A stretch of DNA of 64,000 nucleotides, from positions 1 to 64,000 of the IMG/VR virus record IMGVR_UViG_3300030101_003968. One strand, 5' to 3'. Below the pieces are notes generated by a model. That model was not told the DNA's origin. It searched no databases and saw only the letters and a list, made by a program, of their open reading frames with translations. Shown here one piece after another: positions 12,144-21,646 of this stretch. Positions within the stretch are counted from its first letter, which is position 1; each line of letters begins with the position of its first letter. The position numbers and the translations under genes were made by a program. The DNA is from a virus.

Positions 12144-14255
12144 ATGAAAAAAATGTCTAGTGATGCGAATGATTTTATCGCAATTTGCCCCAACGGTACG
12201 AAAGGAGAGATTGTTCGAATCGGTGGGTTGGACATTGCACTTCCCGCTCAGCCTCCCAAAAAGAAAATTTATGGATATGGAAAGCCAAACCACATGCAGC
12301 TGTGGGAAAGGGTTTCTATGCCTGAGGAAATGCTTCGGATTAAGAGTATGGATGAGTGGGCCGAGATGCCCCGCCCCTTCAGAGAAAAGTTTCGTCCGTA
12401 TATCGAAGAGGAGTTTCGCCGTAGGCGTGAAGGCTTTTGGTTCTATAACGACGGTGTCCCTACATATATTACGGGCAGGCATTACATGATGCTTCAGTGG
12501 ACCCGAATGGATATCGGGTATCCAGACTATTTAGAGTTCCAAAGAGAAATTTTCGTACATTTGTCTGCGTGTGAGGCGGACCCCCGATGTATCGGGCAGC
12601 TGTATACTAAATGTAGGCGGAGTGGATATACCAATATCTGCTCTGCTGTGCTTCTAGACGAAGCCACACAAGTAAAAGACAAACTCTTGGGGATACAGTC
12701 AAAGACTGGTAAGGACGCCCAAGAGAATATATTTATGAAGAAGGTGGTGTACATGTTCAGACACTATCCCTTCTTCTTTAAACCTATTCAGGATGGAACA
12801 ACCAATCCGCGCATGGAGCTGGCTTTTCGCGAGCCGTCTAAGAGAATCACGAAGAACAATAAGACTACGCAGACGGGCGAGGCTCTTAATACGGTCATAA
12901 ACTGGAAGAATACTACCAACAACGCCTATGACGGAGAAAAGCTACATTTGCTCTATCTAGACGAAGCTGGTAAATGGGAAAGACCTACAGACATAAGGGA
13001 CGCCTGGAGGATTCAACGGACTTGTTTGATCGTCGGGCGAAAAATCGTCGGAAAAGCAATGGTGGGAAGCACCGTCAATCCGATGGACAAAGGGGGAAAA
13101 GAGTACAAAGACCTTTGGAGGGATTCAGATCCAGACGAGAGGAACAAAAATGGGAGGACTAGATCAGGACTCTACCGACTCTTTATCCCTGCAGACATGG
13201 CGCTGGAGGGCTTTTTTGACAAGCACGGAAGGGCCGTACATGAAGATCCTGAGTCCCCCGTTGAGGGCATTGATGGTGTAGACGTTGAGCTCGGAGCCCG
13301 TACTTATCTCAAAAACGAAAGAGAGGCACTGAAGCACGACGCTTCCGAGATGAACGAAATTATTAGGCAGTTTCCCTTTACTACAGATGAGGCGTTTAGA
13401 GATAGTATTGAGGGGAGCATTTTTAATGTGGGTAAGATTTACGAGCAGATTCAGTACAATGATGAGTTGTTCCCTAACCCTGTTGTTACTGGTAATTTTG
13501 TTTGGAAGAACGGAGAAAAAGACAAAGAAGTTGTTTTTTCTGCAGACCCAAATGGAAGATTCAGAGTTTCATGGATGCCACCTAATGAGCTTAGAAACAA
13601 AACTAAGACAGAAAAGGGCAAACGTGTTGCACCTAATGCAGAGCTGGGGGTGGGCGGGGTTGACTCCTACGACCTTGACGCCACCGTCGATGGACGGGGG
13701 TCGAAAGGAGCGCTACACCTTTACAATAAGTTTAGCATGGATCATCCATCAAACACCTTTGTACTGGAGTATGCGTCCCGTCCACCTTTGGCTAAAATCT
13801 TTTACGAAGATGTGCTTATGGCCGCTGTTTTCTACGGATACCCAATTCTCATTGAGAACAACAAGTACGGCATTGCAAGATACTTTGAATCAAGAGGTTA
13901 CGATGGATATCTAATGGATAGACCTCGTCATTTAATGTCCTCTTCTGCCAAGGTCAACGTAAAGACTAAAGGAATTCCATCAAACTCTCAGGACGTAATT
14001 CAAGCTCATGCACACGCTATAGAGGCATACGTTCATGATTATGTCGGAGCAAATCACGAGACTGGAGAAATGGGAAAAATGTATTTTAACAGAACTCTAG
14101 AAGATTGGGTGGGGTATAAGATTGACAACAGAACAAAATTTGACCTTACAATCAGTTCTGGACTTTGCCTTCTGGCGTCTCAGAAGTACAAGCCAAAAGT
14201 GAAGCCGTCTAATTTCAATGAATCAAAATTTTTTCGCAGATACAAGTATAATTAA
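12144..14255 (+). CDS. terL: Terminase large subunit, 703 aa
   Basis: The packaging motor ATPase/nuclease. A divergent Walker A-like loop KCRRSGYT is at residues about 156-163, Walker B LLYLDEAG has its acidic pair at D273-E274, and the nuclease domain starts with GVDSYDLDATV (D507), followed by a second acidic-region candidate IENNKYGIARYFESRGYDG. It assembles on the portal and pumps DNA into the prohead. Long for TerL because of the N-terminal 130 residues. No small subunit was recognised nearby; the acidic or basic small genes upstream could include it. Confidence 0.85.
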   Translation: MKKMSSDANDFIAICPNGTKGEIVRIGGLDIALPAQPPKKKIYGYGKPNHMQLWERVSMPEEMLRIKSMDEWAEMPRPFREKFRPYIEEEFRRRREGFWFYNDGVPTYITGRHYMMLQWTRMDIGYPDYLEFQREIFVHLSACEADPRCIGQLYTKCRRSGYTNICSAVLLDEATQVKDKLLGIQSKTGKDAQENIFMKKVVYMFRHYPFFFKPIQDGTTNPRMELAFREPSKRITKNNKTTQTGEALNTVINWKNTTNNAYDGEKLHLLYLDEAGKWERPTDIRDAWRIQRTCLIVGRKIVGKAMVGSTVNPMDKGGKEYKDLWRDSDPDERNKNGRTRSGLYRLFIPADMALEGFFDKHGRAVHEDPESPVEGIDGVDVELGARTYLKNEREALKHDASEMNEIIRQFPFTTDEAFRDSIEGSIFNVGKIYEQIQYNDELFPNPVVTGNFVWKNGEKDKEVVFSADPNGRFRVSWMPPNELRNKTKTEKGKRVAPNAELGVGGVDSYDLDATVDGRGSKGALHLYNKFSMDHPSNTFVLEYASRPPLAKIFYEDVLMAAVFYGYPILIENNKYGIARYFESRGYDGYLMDRPRHLMSSSAKVNVKTKGIPSNSQDVIQAHAHAIEAYVHDYVGANHETGEMGKMYFNRTLEDWVGYKIDNRTKFDLTISSGLCLLASQKYKPKVKPSNFNESKFFRRYKYN

Positions 14256-14273
14256 GGCCACCGCTACATTTAC

Positions 14274-14282
14274 TATATTTGC
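14274..14282 (+). promoter_or_regulatory. Bacteroidetes-type promoter (TATATTTGC)
   Basis: Perfect TAnnTTTG element 20 nt before the portal start codon, in the short gap after the terminase. Confidence 0.65.
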
Positions 14283-14302
14283 AAAAATGCACTCCATCAA
14301 CA

Positions 14303-16747
14303 ATGTACGGTAACTCATCAAAGGCGGGTAAGTCCTTTCCAAATCCCCTTGCTCCGCAAGCAGAGAAGCAGTCAATCGAGTATGGGCTAAGCTATGCAAA
14401 GGCAATCGAGGCGCAGTGGAATGGCTCAACTCCAGATGATTCTGCAATAAACAGAAGGAATAGAGAGTTTCACGTAAACAGAAAATACGCTAGGGGAACT
14501 CAAGATGTTGACATCTATAAAAGACTCCTGAACACTCTTGATCCAAACAACAACGACGGAACCCTTTTGAATCTGGATTTTAGTCCAGTTCCTGTTCTTC
14601 CCAAGTTTGCAAAGATCGTATCTAATAAGATACTTTCTAGAGACCCATATCCAAACGTTGAAGCTATAGATCCTCTTTCCTCCTCTTACAAGGACAGGGA
14701 GAAAAAGAAGATGGCACAACTTATGAAGATGAGAGAGCAAATCATGTCTCTTTCACAGAGCACTGGTATTAAGCCATTTGGTGACGTCGAAAAAATTCCA
14801 GCCAGCGAAGAAGAGGCAGAGATTTTTTACGAAACCAACATCAAGGTTGATGCGGAGGTTGCGGCTCAACTTGCAGCTCAGGCAACACTTTCTTGGAACA
14901 AGTTTAATGAGACCACTTTTAGAAGAGCTGTAGAGGATCTTGTTTCTTGTGGCATGGCTGTGGTCAAACGAATCAATGACCCATCTTATGGGATTACCTT
15001 GAAGTACATTGATCCAAAAGACTTTGTTCACAGCTACACAGAGGACCCAAACTTTGGTGACATTAGTTATGCTGGATCCGTTAGAAGAATAAGCATTTCT
15101 GAGCTGAAAAGACTTGCGGGTGACAAGCTTACAGAAGAGCAGTACAAAAAAATTGCAGAAAAGTCTTCTAGTAGATACGGAAATGACTCATCTGCCCTTC
15201 ACAGAACTCACTACGACAATCAGGCAAGAAGAACGGTTTTTGGTTATGATGAATATGTTGTTGAGCTTTTAGATTTTGAGTTTTTGTCAACGGATACAAT
15301 GTTCTTTGAAGAAAAGGGCAATCGTTACGGAAACACTGGTTTTTTTACCAGAGGATACAACTACAAGGAAAGAACTGGGGGAGTATTTAAAAGAGTTCCT
15401 CACACCCTTGAGGTTACCAATGTTTATGGAGGGTTTTACGTTATGGGGTGCGGATACATGTTTGATTACGGCATGAAGACAAACATGCCTAGAAACATAT
15501 ACGACCTGTCTAGAACAAATCTTTCCTACTCAGTGGTGGCGACCAACTTGGAGAACATGGTTCCCAAGTCAATGATTGGAAGCACCAAGGGTTTTGCAGA
15601 TATGCTTCAGCTGACTCACCTCAAGATTCAGCAGGCTATTGCAAAAGCTAAGCCCGATGGATTGATCATTGATATCGAGGGGTTGGAAAACGTACAGCTC
15701 GGCAAGGGTGGAGAGCTTCAGCCACTGGAGTTGCACGACATTTACGAGCAAACAGGTGTTTTTTACTACAGAAGTAAGAATCCAGAGGGAGGTTTTCAAA
15801 ACCCACCGATTAGAGAAATTGGCAACAGCATCAGGAATATCAATGAGCTGATCAATCTATATAATCACTACCTTAGAATGATTCGTGACGTCACGGGCAT
15901 TAACGAGGCCATGGACGCATCATCCCCTAAGGGTGACGCACTTGTTGGTGTAAGAGAGCAAGCTATTGCCGCTGGAAACAACGCCATCTACGATATAACA
16001 AACGCGGCGATGATTCTTTTCCAAAGAGTTTGCGAAGACTTGGTAAAGTGTCTTCAGGTCCTTCCAAGAGAGTCGGTTATTTTTCAGTCGTACTCAAACG
16101 CTATTGGAGACACAAATATGAATGTGATTTCTTCGTTTGAAGATCTTTCTATGTTCAATTTTGGCATTATCGTTAAGAAAAACATGGACGACAGGGAAAG
16201 GCAATTCCTTGAGCAGTCAATTCAGGTATCTATGCAGCAGCAAAAGATTGACCTTGAAGACGCTATGGCAATCAGAGAGATTAGAGACGTAGAGCAAGCG
16301 GAAAGGTTGCTTGCGGTAAGGAGAAAGAAAAAGGCGGCTGAAGCAGCTCAAATGGCTCAGCAAAATTCTCAGATGCAATCCCAACAGGCCCAACAAGCTG
16401 CTCAGCAGGCATCGCAAGCTCGTCAGCAAGAAATGCAGATGCAGTCTCAAATTGAGATGCAAAAAATTCAAGCTAAGGCTCAAGCAGACATTCAAGTTGC
16501 TCAAGCTCTCCATCAGTTCAAAAAGGAGCTGGAGATGATTAAAGCGCAGGCCACTCTTGGATTTAAAACTGACGATCAGGAGTTTAAGGAAAAAATTGAA
16601 GTTCTTAAGGAGGACAGAAAAGACGAAAGAGTGGACAAGCAAGCTGTTGCTCAATCAAAACTTATGAGTCAAAGAAAAGATCAAAGAGGCGAGCTATCTA
16701 CAGACAACACCTCAGAAATCATGAGAAACCTTATTCAAAATGGCTGA
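14303..16747 (+). CDS. Portal protein, 814 aa
   Basis: Located directly after TerL, of podovirus portal size. The N-terminal core has the pattern IEAQWNGSTPDDSAINRRNREFHVNRKYARGTQ (split here by context, residues about 28-60), a wing/clip-like middle and a long C-terminal coiled coil rich in Gln/Ala (residues about 665-760) that would form the barrel in the capsid. Forms the dodecameric DNA channel. ATG 14303 was chosen because upstream TTG and ATG codons lie within or right after the promoter or are in another frame. No enzyme motif. Confidence 0.75.
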   Translation: MYGNSSKAGKSFPNPLAPQAEKQSIEYGLSYAKAIEAQWNGSTPDDSAINRRNREFHVNRKYARGTQDVDIYKRLLNTLDPNNNDGTLLNLDFSPVPVLPKFAKIVSNKILSRDPYPNVEAIDPLSSSYKDREKKKMAQLMKMREQIMSLSQSTGIKPFGDVEKIPASEEEAEIFYETNIKVDAEVAAQLAAQATLSWNKFNETTFRRAVEDLVSCGMAVVKRINDPSYGITLKYIDPKDFVHSYTEDPNFGDISYAGSVRRISISELKRLAGDKLTEEQYKKIAEKSSSRYGNDSSALHRTHYDNQARRTVFGYDEYVVELLDFEFLSTDTMFFEEKGNRYGNTGFFTRGYNYKERTGGVFKRVPHTLEVTNVYGGFYVMGCGYMFDYGMKTNMPRNIYDLSRTNLSYSVVATNLENMVPKSMIGSTKGFADMLQLTHLKIQQAIAKAKPDGLIIDIEGLENVQLGKGGELQPLELHDIYEQTGVFYYRSKNPEGGFQNPPIREIGNSIRNINELINLYNHYLRMIRDVTGINEAMDASSPKGDALVGVREQAIAAGNNAIYDITNAAMILFQRVCEDLVKCLQVLPRESVIFQSYSNAIGDTNMNVISSFEDLSMFNFGIIVKKNMDDRERQFLEQSIQVSMQQQKIDLEDAMAIREIRDVEQAERLLAVRRKKKAAEAAQMAQQNSQMQSQQAQQAAQQASQARQQEMQMQSQIEMQKIQAKAQADIQVAQALHQFKKELEMIKAQATLGFKTDDQEFKEKIEVLKEDRKDERVDKQAVAQSKLMSQRKDQRGELSTDNTSEIMRNLIQNG

Positions 16748-17144
16748 TTTAAATCTCGATATATCTCAGGAGCTAAACATCACAATAAGAAGGGGTGACA
16801 CTCTGTCTTTTGATGTTACCGTAAAGGATACGGATGGAGACGCTGTTGACCTGACCGCGTACAACTTTGATATGGATATTAGATCTTCGTCAAACGTAAA
16901 CTCAGCGTCAAACAGAAATGATGTAGTTCTTTCCAATACTCCTGGCGGTAAGAATAAGTTGCTTTTGTCTATTTCTGGGGCAGCTGACGGAACCCTTAGT
17001 GTCGATGCAACTAGAGAGGCTATTTCTCAAATTTCTCCTGGAACCTACAACTACGACATCTCAGCGAATCACGCCGTTAATGCCACGTCTCAGACTTGGT
17101 TTTTCGGAAGGTTTACCGTCAACAAAGACTTTACTCTTAGATAA
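16740..17144 (+). CDS. Beta-sandwich virion protein, 134 aa
   Basis: Overlaps the portal stop by 8 nt. Pattern NITIRRGDTLSFDVTVKDTDG...VDLTAYNFDMDIRS, typical of small Ig-like N-terminal domains of phage baseplate or fibre proteins (BppU N-terminal-like). Probably a capsid or tail decoration. Its TAATG overlap with the next gene suggests co-translation. Confidence 0.5.
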   Translation: MADLNLDISQELNITIRRGDTLSFDVTVKDTDGDAVDLTAYNFDMDIRSSSNVNSASNRNDVVLSNTPGGKNKLLLSISGAADGTLSVDATREAISQISPGTYNYDISANHAVNATSQTWFFGRFTVNKDFTLR

Positions 17145-18199
17145 TGTCTGTGGAGTTTACCCTTCAGAAGAAAAAGAATGTGACCTTCAGTAAGAAAAGC
17201 GGAGAGTCAGAGACTCTTTCGGCAACTATTTTGGGGGGTACCTCTGTGAACTTTTCTATTACTGATCCAGAATCCTTTGACGAGGGCACCACTGGAGATT
17301 CAGTTGAGCTGAGTGACATTGTTAAAAACATAGACATCAGATTTGTTGCATCTACTACTGGTCTTTCAAACGGGGACGTAGTTCAAACATGGCTAAACAG
17401 CGGAAAAGAAACGGGCAAGGATTTGTCTCACCCAGAAAAACTTAATTTTAGATCCGATGTAGACAAGCCTATTTTTGACATAGGTAGTTCTAACAATCCA
17501 TTTGTCAATGGTGCGGTTAAGTTTGTAGCTGACGCCACCAGTGATACTCACGAATCTAAGTTTCTTCACTTTGGAGGAACCGCCGAAGACGGCAGCAACG
17601 GAGAAAGATTGACGATTAGTGGCGAGTTTACAATGTATGCGGTGTTCTCTTTTGACAAATCTGTGCTTAAGGCCGCAATGTCTCCCCTTTGGGTCTACAG
17701 CACTATTAGAGAAACAACAAATCCAGTTTTTGAAGTTCTTTCGAGCGGAGGTGTCTTAAGAGTAAGGGTAAGAGGTAACAATCAAATATCTTCGGATCTC
17801 GATTCAATTATTGACGTGGCTACTACTGGTGATGTTCAATCTAATATGACCACGGGTAATGGCGAATTGGTAGTCGTTGTTATTTCCAGGGATTCAAGCG
17901 GCAACTTATTATGTCATGACTTTAATGCTAAGGCATTTGTAAACGAAAAAAAGAGCATCGGTAGAATTAACAGTGACACACGCGAGGACATCTTTATAGA
18001 CAGCTTTGGACCCAAGTGTGAAGTCAGAGACACTACTCAGGACCTTGGTGCGGCGGCAACGGATCCTGCTTCAGTTGCTCAAATTGCAGATGGGGATGCG
18101 GTGTATTTGGCAGAGTGGGGATTGTTTAGAAAAGCCATTGATGGTCAGAAGTCAGCAGCCCTTTCCAGGCTCCTTAAGAGTAAATATGAAATTACGTAA
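17144..18199 (+). CDS. Virion protein with LamG/concanavalin-like fold (probable), 351 aa
   Basis: After about 60 residues the sequence follows a LamG-type layout: NIDIRFVASTTGLSNGDVV, FTMYAVFSFD, LVVVVISRDSSGNLLCHDF and a terminal strand-helix (YLAEWGLFRKAI...LSRLLKSKYEI) as in phage LamG-like surface proteins. A similar but shorter protein is at 8326. Possible glycan-binding on the virion surface. Confidence 0.5.
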   Translation: MSVEFTLQKKKNVTFSKKSGESETLSATILGGTSVNFSITDPESFDEGTTGDSVELSDIVKNIDIRFVASTTGLSNGDVVQTWLNSGKETGKDLSHPEKLNFRSDVDKPIFDIGSSNNPFVNGAVKFVADATSDTHESKFLHFGGTAEDGSNGERLTISGEFTMYAVFSFDKSVLKAAMSPLWVYSTIRETTNPVFEVLSSGGVLRVRVRGNNQISSDLDSIIDVATTGDVQSNMTTGNGELVVVVISRDSSGNLLCHDFNAKAFVNEKKSIGRINSDTREDIFIDSFGPKCEVRDTTQDLGAAATDPASVAQIADGDAVYLAEWGLFRKAIDGQKSAALSRLLKSKYEIT

Positions 18200-18204
18200 A
18201 TTTG
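18197..18204 (+). promoter_or_regulatory. Bacteroidetes-type promoter (TAAATTTG)
   Basis: A TAnnTTTG element overlapping the end of the previous gene, with the ATG only 4 nt downstream (18209). Confidence 0.5.
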
Positions 18205-18208
18205 TCTC

Positions 18209-18511
18209 ATGCACTGTATGAAGAACAATAATGCGTCTAACACTCCTAGAACCGCAAAAAAGGGCGGAAGGGTCAAAAAGAAAAGCGTAAAGCTTAGAAT
18301 GGGCAAGCACAAGTCTCGCACTGGTGGCTTGACCAAGGCTGGCCGAGAGAAGTATAACAGGGAGACAGGCGCTAACCTCAAGGCACCACAGCCAGGAGGC
18401 GGTGCAAGAAAAAGATCTTTCTGCGCTCGAATGAAGGGCGTAAAAGGTCCTATGAGAAAAAACGGGAAGCCTACACGTAAGGCTCTTGCCCTTAGAAAAT
18501 GGAAATGCTAA
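18209..18511 (+). CDS. Small cationic protein, DUF6321-like, 100 aa
   Basis: Basic protein with the pattern RTGGLTKAGREKYNRETGANL, then QPGGGARKRSFCARM, GPMRKNGKPTRKALALRKWKC. I recognise this from memory as the DUF6321-type family common in marine phages. An alternative start is ATG 18218 (MKNNNASN). First of four consecutive cationic genes. A DNA-binding or virion-internal role is inferred. Confidence 0.65.
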   Translation: MHCMKNNNASNTPRTAKKGGRVKKKSVKLRMGKHKSRTGGLTKAGREKYNRETGANLKAPQPGGGARKRSFCARMKGVKGPMRKNGKPTRKALALRKWKC

Positions 18512-18523
18512 AAACAACATAAA

Positions 18524-18778
18524 ATGCCACAAGGACCAGGTACATACGGTAATAAAGTAGGTAGACCCGCTGAAGCAAGAAAGGGAATGAAGGTTATCAA
18601 AAACCCAAAGGTAAAGGGGGTTTCAACTGAAGGCCTAACAAAAAGACAGGCCGACACCCTGAAAAGACACTCAAAGCATCACACTTCAAAGCACATAAAG
18701 GCCATGGTAAATGCTATGCTTAAGGGTTCTACTTTTTCTCAATCTCACAAAAAGGCTCAAAAGTCTGTCGGGTCGTGA
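18524..18778 (+). CDS. Small cationic protein, 84 aa
   Basis: Opens MPQGPGTYGNKVGRP; the rest is Lys/His/Ser-rich with a helical segment (TKRQADTLKRHSKHHTSKH, then MVNAMLKGSTFSQSH). This opening is, from memory, typical of a small conserved phage family. The stop overlaps the GTG start of the next gene. Confidence 0.65.
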   Translation: MPQGPGTYGNKVGRPAEARKGMKVIKNPKVKGVSTEGLTKRQADTLKRHSKHHTSKHIKAMVNAMLKGSTFSQSHKKAQKSVGS

Positions 18779-18996
18779 GAGCAACAAAGAGGTGCCCTAA
18801 GACGGGAGAGAATAAGTGCTCATGCCGTGTTCAACCGATGAGCATGAATAAAGGCGGCAAGACCAGAAAAGACGCTTGCTATCACAAGGTAAAGGCTAGA
18901 TACAGAGTGTGGCCTTCTGCATACGCCTCTGGCGCTGTGGCCAAGTGTCGAAAAGTCGGTGCTAAGAACTGGGGCAACAAGGGCAAAAAGAAGTAA
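18775..18996 (+). CDS. Small cationic Cys-containing protein, 73 aa
   Basis: GTG start at 18775 (GTGA overlap with the previous stop). Contains the cysteine pattern C-x6-C-x-C near the N-terminus and the block DACYHKVKARYRVWPSAYAS followed by GAVAKCRKVGAKNWG, a family I recognise from phages and giant viruses without known function. The cysteines could bind a metal. The TAATG stop/start overlaps the next gene. Confidence 0.65.
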   Translation: MRATKRCPKTGENKCSCRVQPMSMNKGGKTRKDACYHKVKARYRVWPSAYASGAVAKCRKVGAKNWGNKGKKK

Positions 18997-19250
18997 TGGC
19001 AGTTAGGAAAACAGCAAAGGGGCTTGCCCTCAAGCGCTGGTTCAAGGAAGACTGGCGTACACCACGCGGCAAGAAAGGATATAGCGGAAGCGACAGAACC
19101 TTTCGCCCCACGAAAAGAGTTTCTTCTAAAACACCCGCTACATGGTCTGAGCTGACCCCTGCTCAAAAAGCTAGGGCAGCAAAGGAAAAGAAGACAAAAG
19201 GAAGAGTGTCAAGGTATAAGCCAAAGCTTAGAAAGAAGAAAAAGAAATAA
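18996..19250 (+). CDS. Small cationic protein, DUF5872-like, 84 aa
   Basis: Pattern LALKRWFKEDWRTPRGKKGY, TFRPTKRVSSKTPATWSELT, then KTKGRVSRYKPK and a poly-Lys end. I recognise it from memory as DUF5872-like, found in phages and large DNA viruses. Very high pI. It closes the run of four basic proteins between the portal and capsid modules. Confidence 0.65.
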   Translation: MAVRKTAKGLALKRWFKEDWRTPRGKKGYSGSDRTFRPTKRVSSKTPATWSELTPAQKARAAKEKKTKGRVSRYKPKLRKKKKK

Positions 19251-19254
19251 CACT

Positions 19255-19263
19255 TATATTTGC
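19255..19263 (+). promoter_or_regulatory. Bacteroidetes-type promoter (TATATTTGC)
   Basis: A perfect element in the 31-nt gap before the 19282 gene, heading the decoration, scaffold and capsid operon. Confidence 0.65.
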
Positions 19264-19281
19264 AAAAACTACCAAACAAAA

Positions 19282-19701
19282 ATGGCAACTACAACTGCAA
19301 CTATTACGCTCTCTAGCTCAGATTTGACTGGCGATGCGTTGTCTCTCTCAACCTCAGCTACGCTGACCAAGGCTGACTCTGTGACTGGTCTCGATCAGAC
19401 CACAGGCGTTTCTCGCAAAATCTTTACATCAACGTCACTCGTTAACATTTACGAGGGCAGTGAATACACAGCTGCAAAGGCTCACAAGATTTACTTGAGA
19501 AACCCAAGCACTGTGGCTACGGAGTTCTTTACCATTTCTATCGGTGACAGCGGAGGTACACCCGAGGAAATTGGAAGACTATACGCTGGAGACTGGATGT
19601 TCATGCCCTGGAGTGCTCACGATGCCAATAACGACATCTGCGTTACTCCCAGCGTTGCAACCGCTATGACTCTTGAGTACTTGCTCATCTTCGAAGCCTA
19701 A
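19282..19701 (+). CDS. Virion decoration-type protein, 139 aa
   Basis: Thr/Ser-rich beta protein; the central AHKIYLRNPSTVATEFFTIS and AGDWMFMPWSAHD segments give a small beta-barrel-like pattern shared loosely with 5536 and 19701. Located just upstream of scaffold and capsid genes. The TAATG overlap couples it to the next gene. Confidence 0.55.
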   Translation: MATTTATITLSSSDLTGDALSLSTSATLTKADSVTGLDQTTGVSRKIFTSTSLVNIYEGSEYTAAKAHKIYLRNPSTVATEFFTISIGDSGGTPEEIGRLYAGDWMFMPWSAHDANNDICVTPSVATAMTLEYLLIFEA

Positions 19702-20111
19702 TGGGTAGCGTAAGAGTAAATATCAGATTATCATCTACTGACGTTCTTGCCACGTCTGTTGACATAAACTCGTCTAATACCGTAAACGCGGATAGCGGAA
19801 ACATCAACAGACTTAAGGTTCTTGCTACGGCCAAGGGGGACGCTTCCGTCCAAACAATTCACAAAGCAAATGAAAAGCTAAATAGAGCATACTTGTACGT
19901 GAAAAACCTTGGCAACGAAACAGAAAAGTTTGCATACGTTTTCGCTGATACATCATCAGACGATCCAATTATTGCAAAGCTTGGAGGTGGGGAGTTTTGT
20001 TTTGTTCCAGTAGAGCCAGCGACAACCTTGAAGATTTTCGCTACAGATGTTGATCAAGTCGTTGAGTATGCAGTGTTTGGTCTGGATAGCTCAGCAGTTA
20101 GATACTCATAA
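19701..20111 (+). CDS. Virion decoration-type protein, 136 aa
   Basis: Same layout as the preceding gene: Ser/Thr-rich N-terminus, AYLYVKNLGNETEKFAYVF, then GGGEFCFVPVEPATTLKIF. Probably a paralog formed by tandem duplication. Likely on the capsid surface. Confidence 0.55.
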   Translation: MGSVRVNIRLSSTDVLATSVDINSSNTVNADSGNINRLKVLATAKGDASVQTIHKANEKLNRAYLYVKNLGNETEKFAYVFADTSSDDPIIAKLGGGEFCFVPVEPATTLKIFATDVDQVVEYAVFGLDSSAVRYS

Positions 20112-20121
20112 TTCATAAGAC

Positions 20122-20490
20122 ATGGCAAAACTTACAAATACCAGCAACTTCAATAACGCAGCCTTTGGCCAGTATGGTAGCACGTACAGCAACACCATCG
20201 GCGAGTCGGTTCAGCCGCCTGCGGGCAGAGTTATTGTGGCCATTACGTTTCTTGAGGACTTGAAGCTCGACGAACTCACTGCTGAACATGAAGCCACGAG
20301 AGTCAACAATGATATTTCGTTCAACCACACCAACGAAGGTGCGGCATTGGCAGCAGCAAATGGTGAGCCGATTGGAACTGGAACTACCTTTCCTAAGGGC
20401 TTGACCATTTACGGAAGATGGACTGCAGTTAGTTTGCAGACCGCAGGAACGACGGCAGGTATCATCTGCTACTTCGCTCCTGAACACTAA
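20122..20490 (+). CDS. Virion protein, 122 aa
   Basis: Beta-rich, ending in ICYFAPEH. Contains VIVAITFLEDLKLDELTAEH and TIYGRWTAVSL. The region is typical of small phage structural proteins just before the scaffold. Not assigned to a family. Confidence 0.5.
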   Translation: MAKLTNTSNFNNAAFGQYGSTYSNTIGESVQPPAGRVIVAITFLEDLKLDELTAEHEATRVNNDISFNHTNEGAALAAANGEPIGTGTTFPKGLTIYGRWTAVSLQTAGTTAGIICYFAPEH

Positions 20491-20510
20491 GAAAAAAAAC
20501 AATTTAATTT

Positions 20511-21641
20511 ATGGAAAACGAAAACATTACTACCGAAGCTCCTCAGGTGGAGCAACCACAAGTAGAACAACCTCAAGTTGAAGCTCCTCAAGTTGAACAA
20601 ACTCAGGAGTCTCAGCCAGAAGTACAGTTCTTTGACAACGCGGAAGACTTTGCTAAGTCCATGCAGCAGACTCAGGCCCAGCCTGATCAGCCACAGGAAA
20701 CACAATACGTAGATCCTGAGGCCGCACCTGCTGAACCGACTCCACAGCAAGGTCAGCCGCAATACACGAATCAACAAGTCGAAGAGGCTATGTTCGGATA
20801 CCTCAGCGAAAGGCTGGGTAGAGACATTAACTCTTTCGACGATTTGACATACATGGAGCAAGAAGCTCCACAACTGGACGAAAGAATTCAGAAAATCTCT
20901 CAGTTCGTACAAGACACAGGGCGATCTCCAGAGGACTATTTGGCTTATCAGAAAATGGACCCCTCTAACATGGATGATATGTCTGTGCTTCTTGTCAACA
21001 CTTCGTTTGAATATCCAAATCTTTCAAATGAAGAGGTAAGACTTTTGGTAAGCAGCAAATACAAGACTGACCCAGAAGTTTATTCTGAGCAAGAGGTTCA
21101 AATCTCTAGACTCCAGATGAAGGTCGATGCTGAAACGGCTCGCAAGAGTATTGATGAAGTTCGGGAAACGTACCGAGCGCCAATGCAAGAGCAGGCTGAT
21201 TCAGAGGAGTCCTTTATTGATGACGAATGGTTGGCTAACATGCGACGCGAAACATCCGCGCTTACGGGATTGGAGTTCGATCTCGGAAACGGAAGCAGTT
21301 TTCAGTTCGGTTTGGACGACAACTATCGGAATCAACTAATTCAGAAGAATGCTCAAATTGAGGATTACTTCGACCCTTACGTCAGTGAAGACGGTACATG
21401 GGATTACGACAAGCTTAATTCACACAGAGCTGTGGTAGACAACATTGATCAGATCGTTGCCAACGCATACCGACAGGGTATCAGCGACGGTCAAAGAAAC
21501 GTTGTTACCAAGGTCGCTAATTCTAGTGTTGAGTCTCCACAGACAAACCCAAATCAAAACCCCGTTGACCCAATCAACGAACAGCTCAAAGGAGTAATCG
21601 GAAGCATGGGTCGCGGACTTTCTTTCAATCCTAGAATCTAA
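20511..21641 (+). CDS. Scaffolding protein (probable), 376 aa
   Basis: Position directly before the major capsid gene, high Gln/Glu/Pro/Ala content and coiled-coil composition fit a capsid scaffold. The first 40 residues contain a short tandem repeat of (A/Q)PQVEQ units (APQVEQ, QPQVEQ, QPQVEA, PQVEQT). No protease motif seen. Removed or degraded during maturation in typical systems. Confidence 0.65.
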   Translation: MENENITTEAPQVEQPQVEQPQVEAPQVEQTQESQPEVQFFDNAEDFAKSMQQTQAQPDQPQETQYVDPEAAPAEPTPQQGQPQYTNQQVEEAMFGYLSERLGRDINSFDDLTYMEQEAPQLDERIQKISQFVQDTGRSPEDYLAYQKMDPSNMDDMSVLLVNTSFEYPNLSNEEVRLLVSSKYKTDPEVYSEQEVQISRLQMKVDAETARKSIDEVRETYRAPMQEQADSEESFIDDEWLANMRRETSALTGLEFDLGNGSSFQFGLDDNYRNQLIQKNAQIEDYFDPYVSEDGTWDYDKLNSHRAVVDNIDQIVANAYRQGISDGQRNVVTKVANSSVESPQTNPNQNPVDPINEQLKGVIGSMGRGLSFNPRI

Positions 21642-21646
21642 AAATT

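Noticed and set aside
12054-12482. Minus-strand 142-codon frame opposite the terminase start and tRNA-Arg
   Set aside because: It would read through the tRNA and the terminase in antisense; its ending (LTGFEPVTVCLEGRCSIQLSYRR) is the well-known false protein made by translating a tRNA in reverse.
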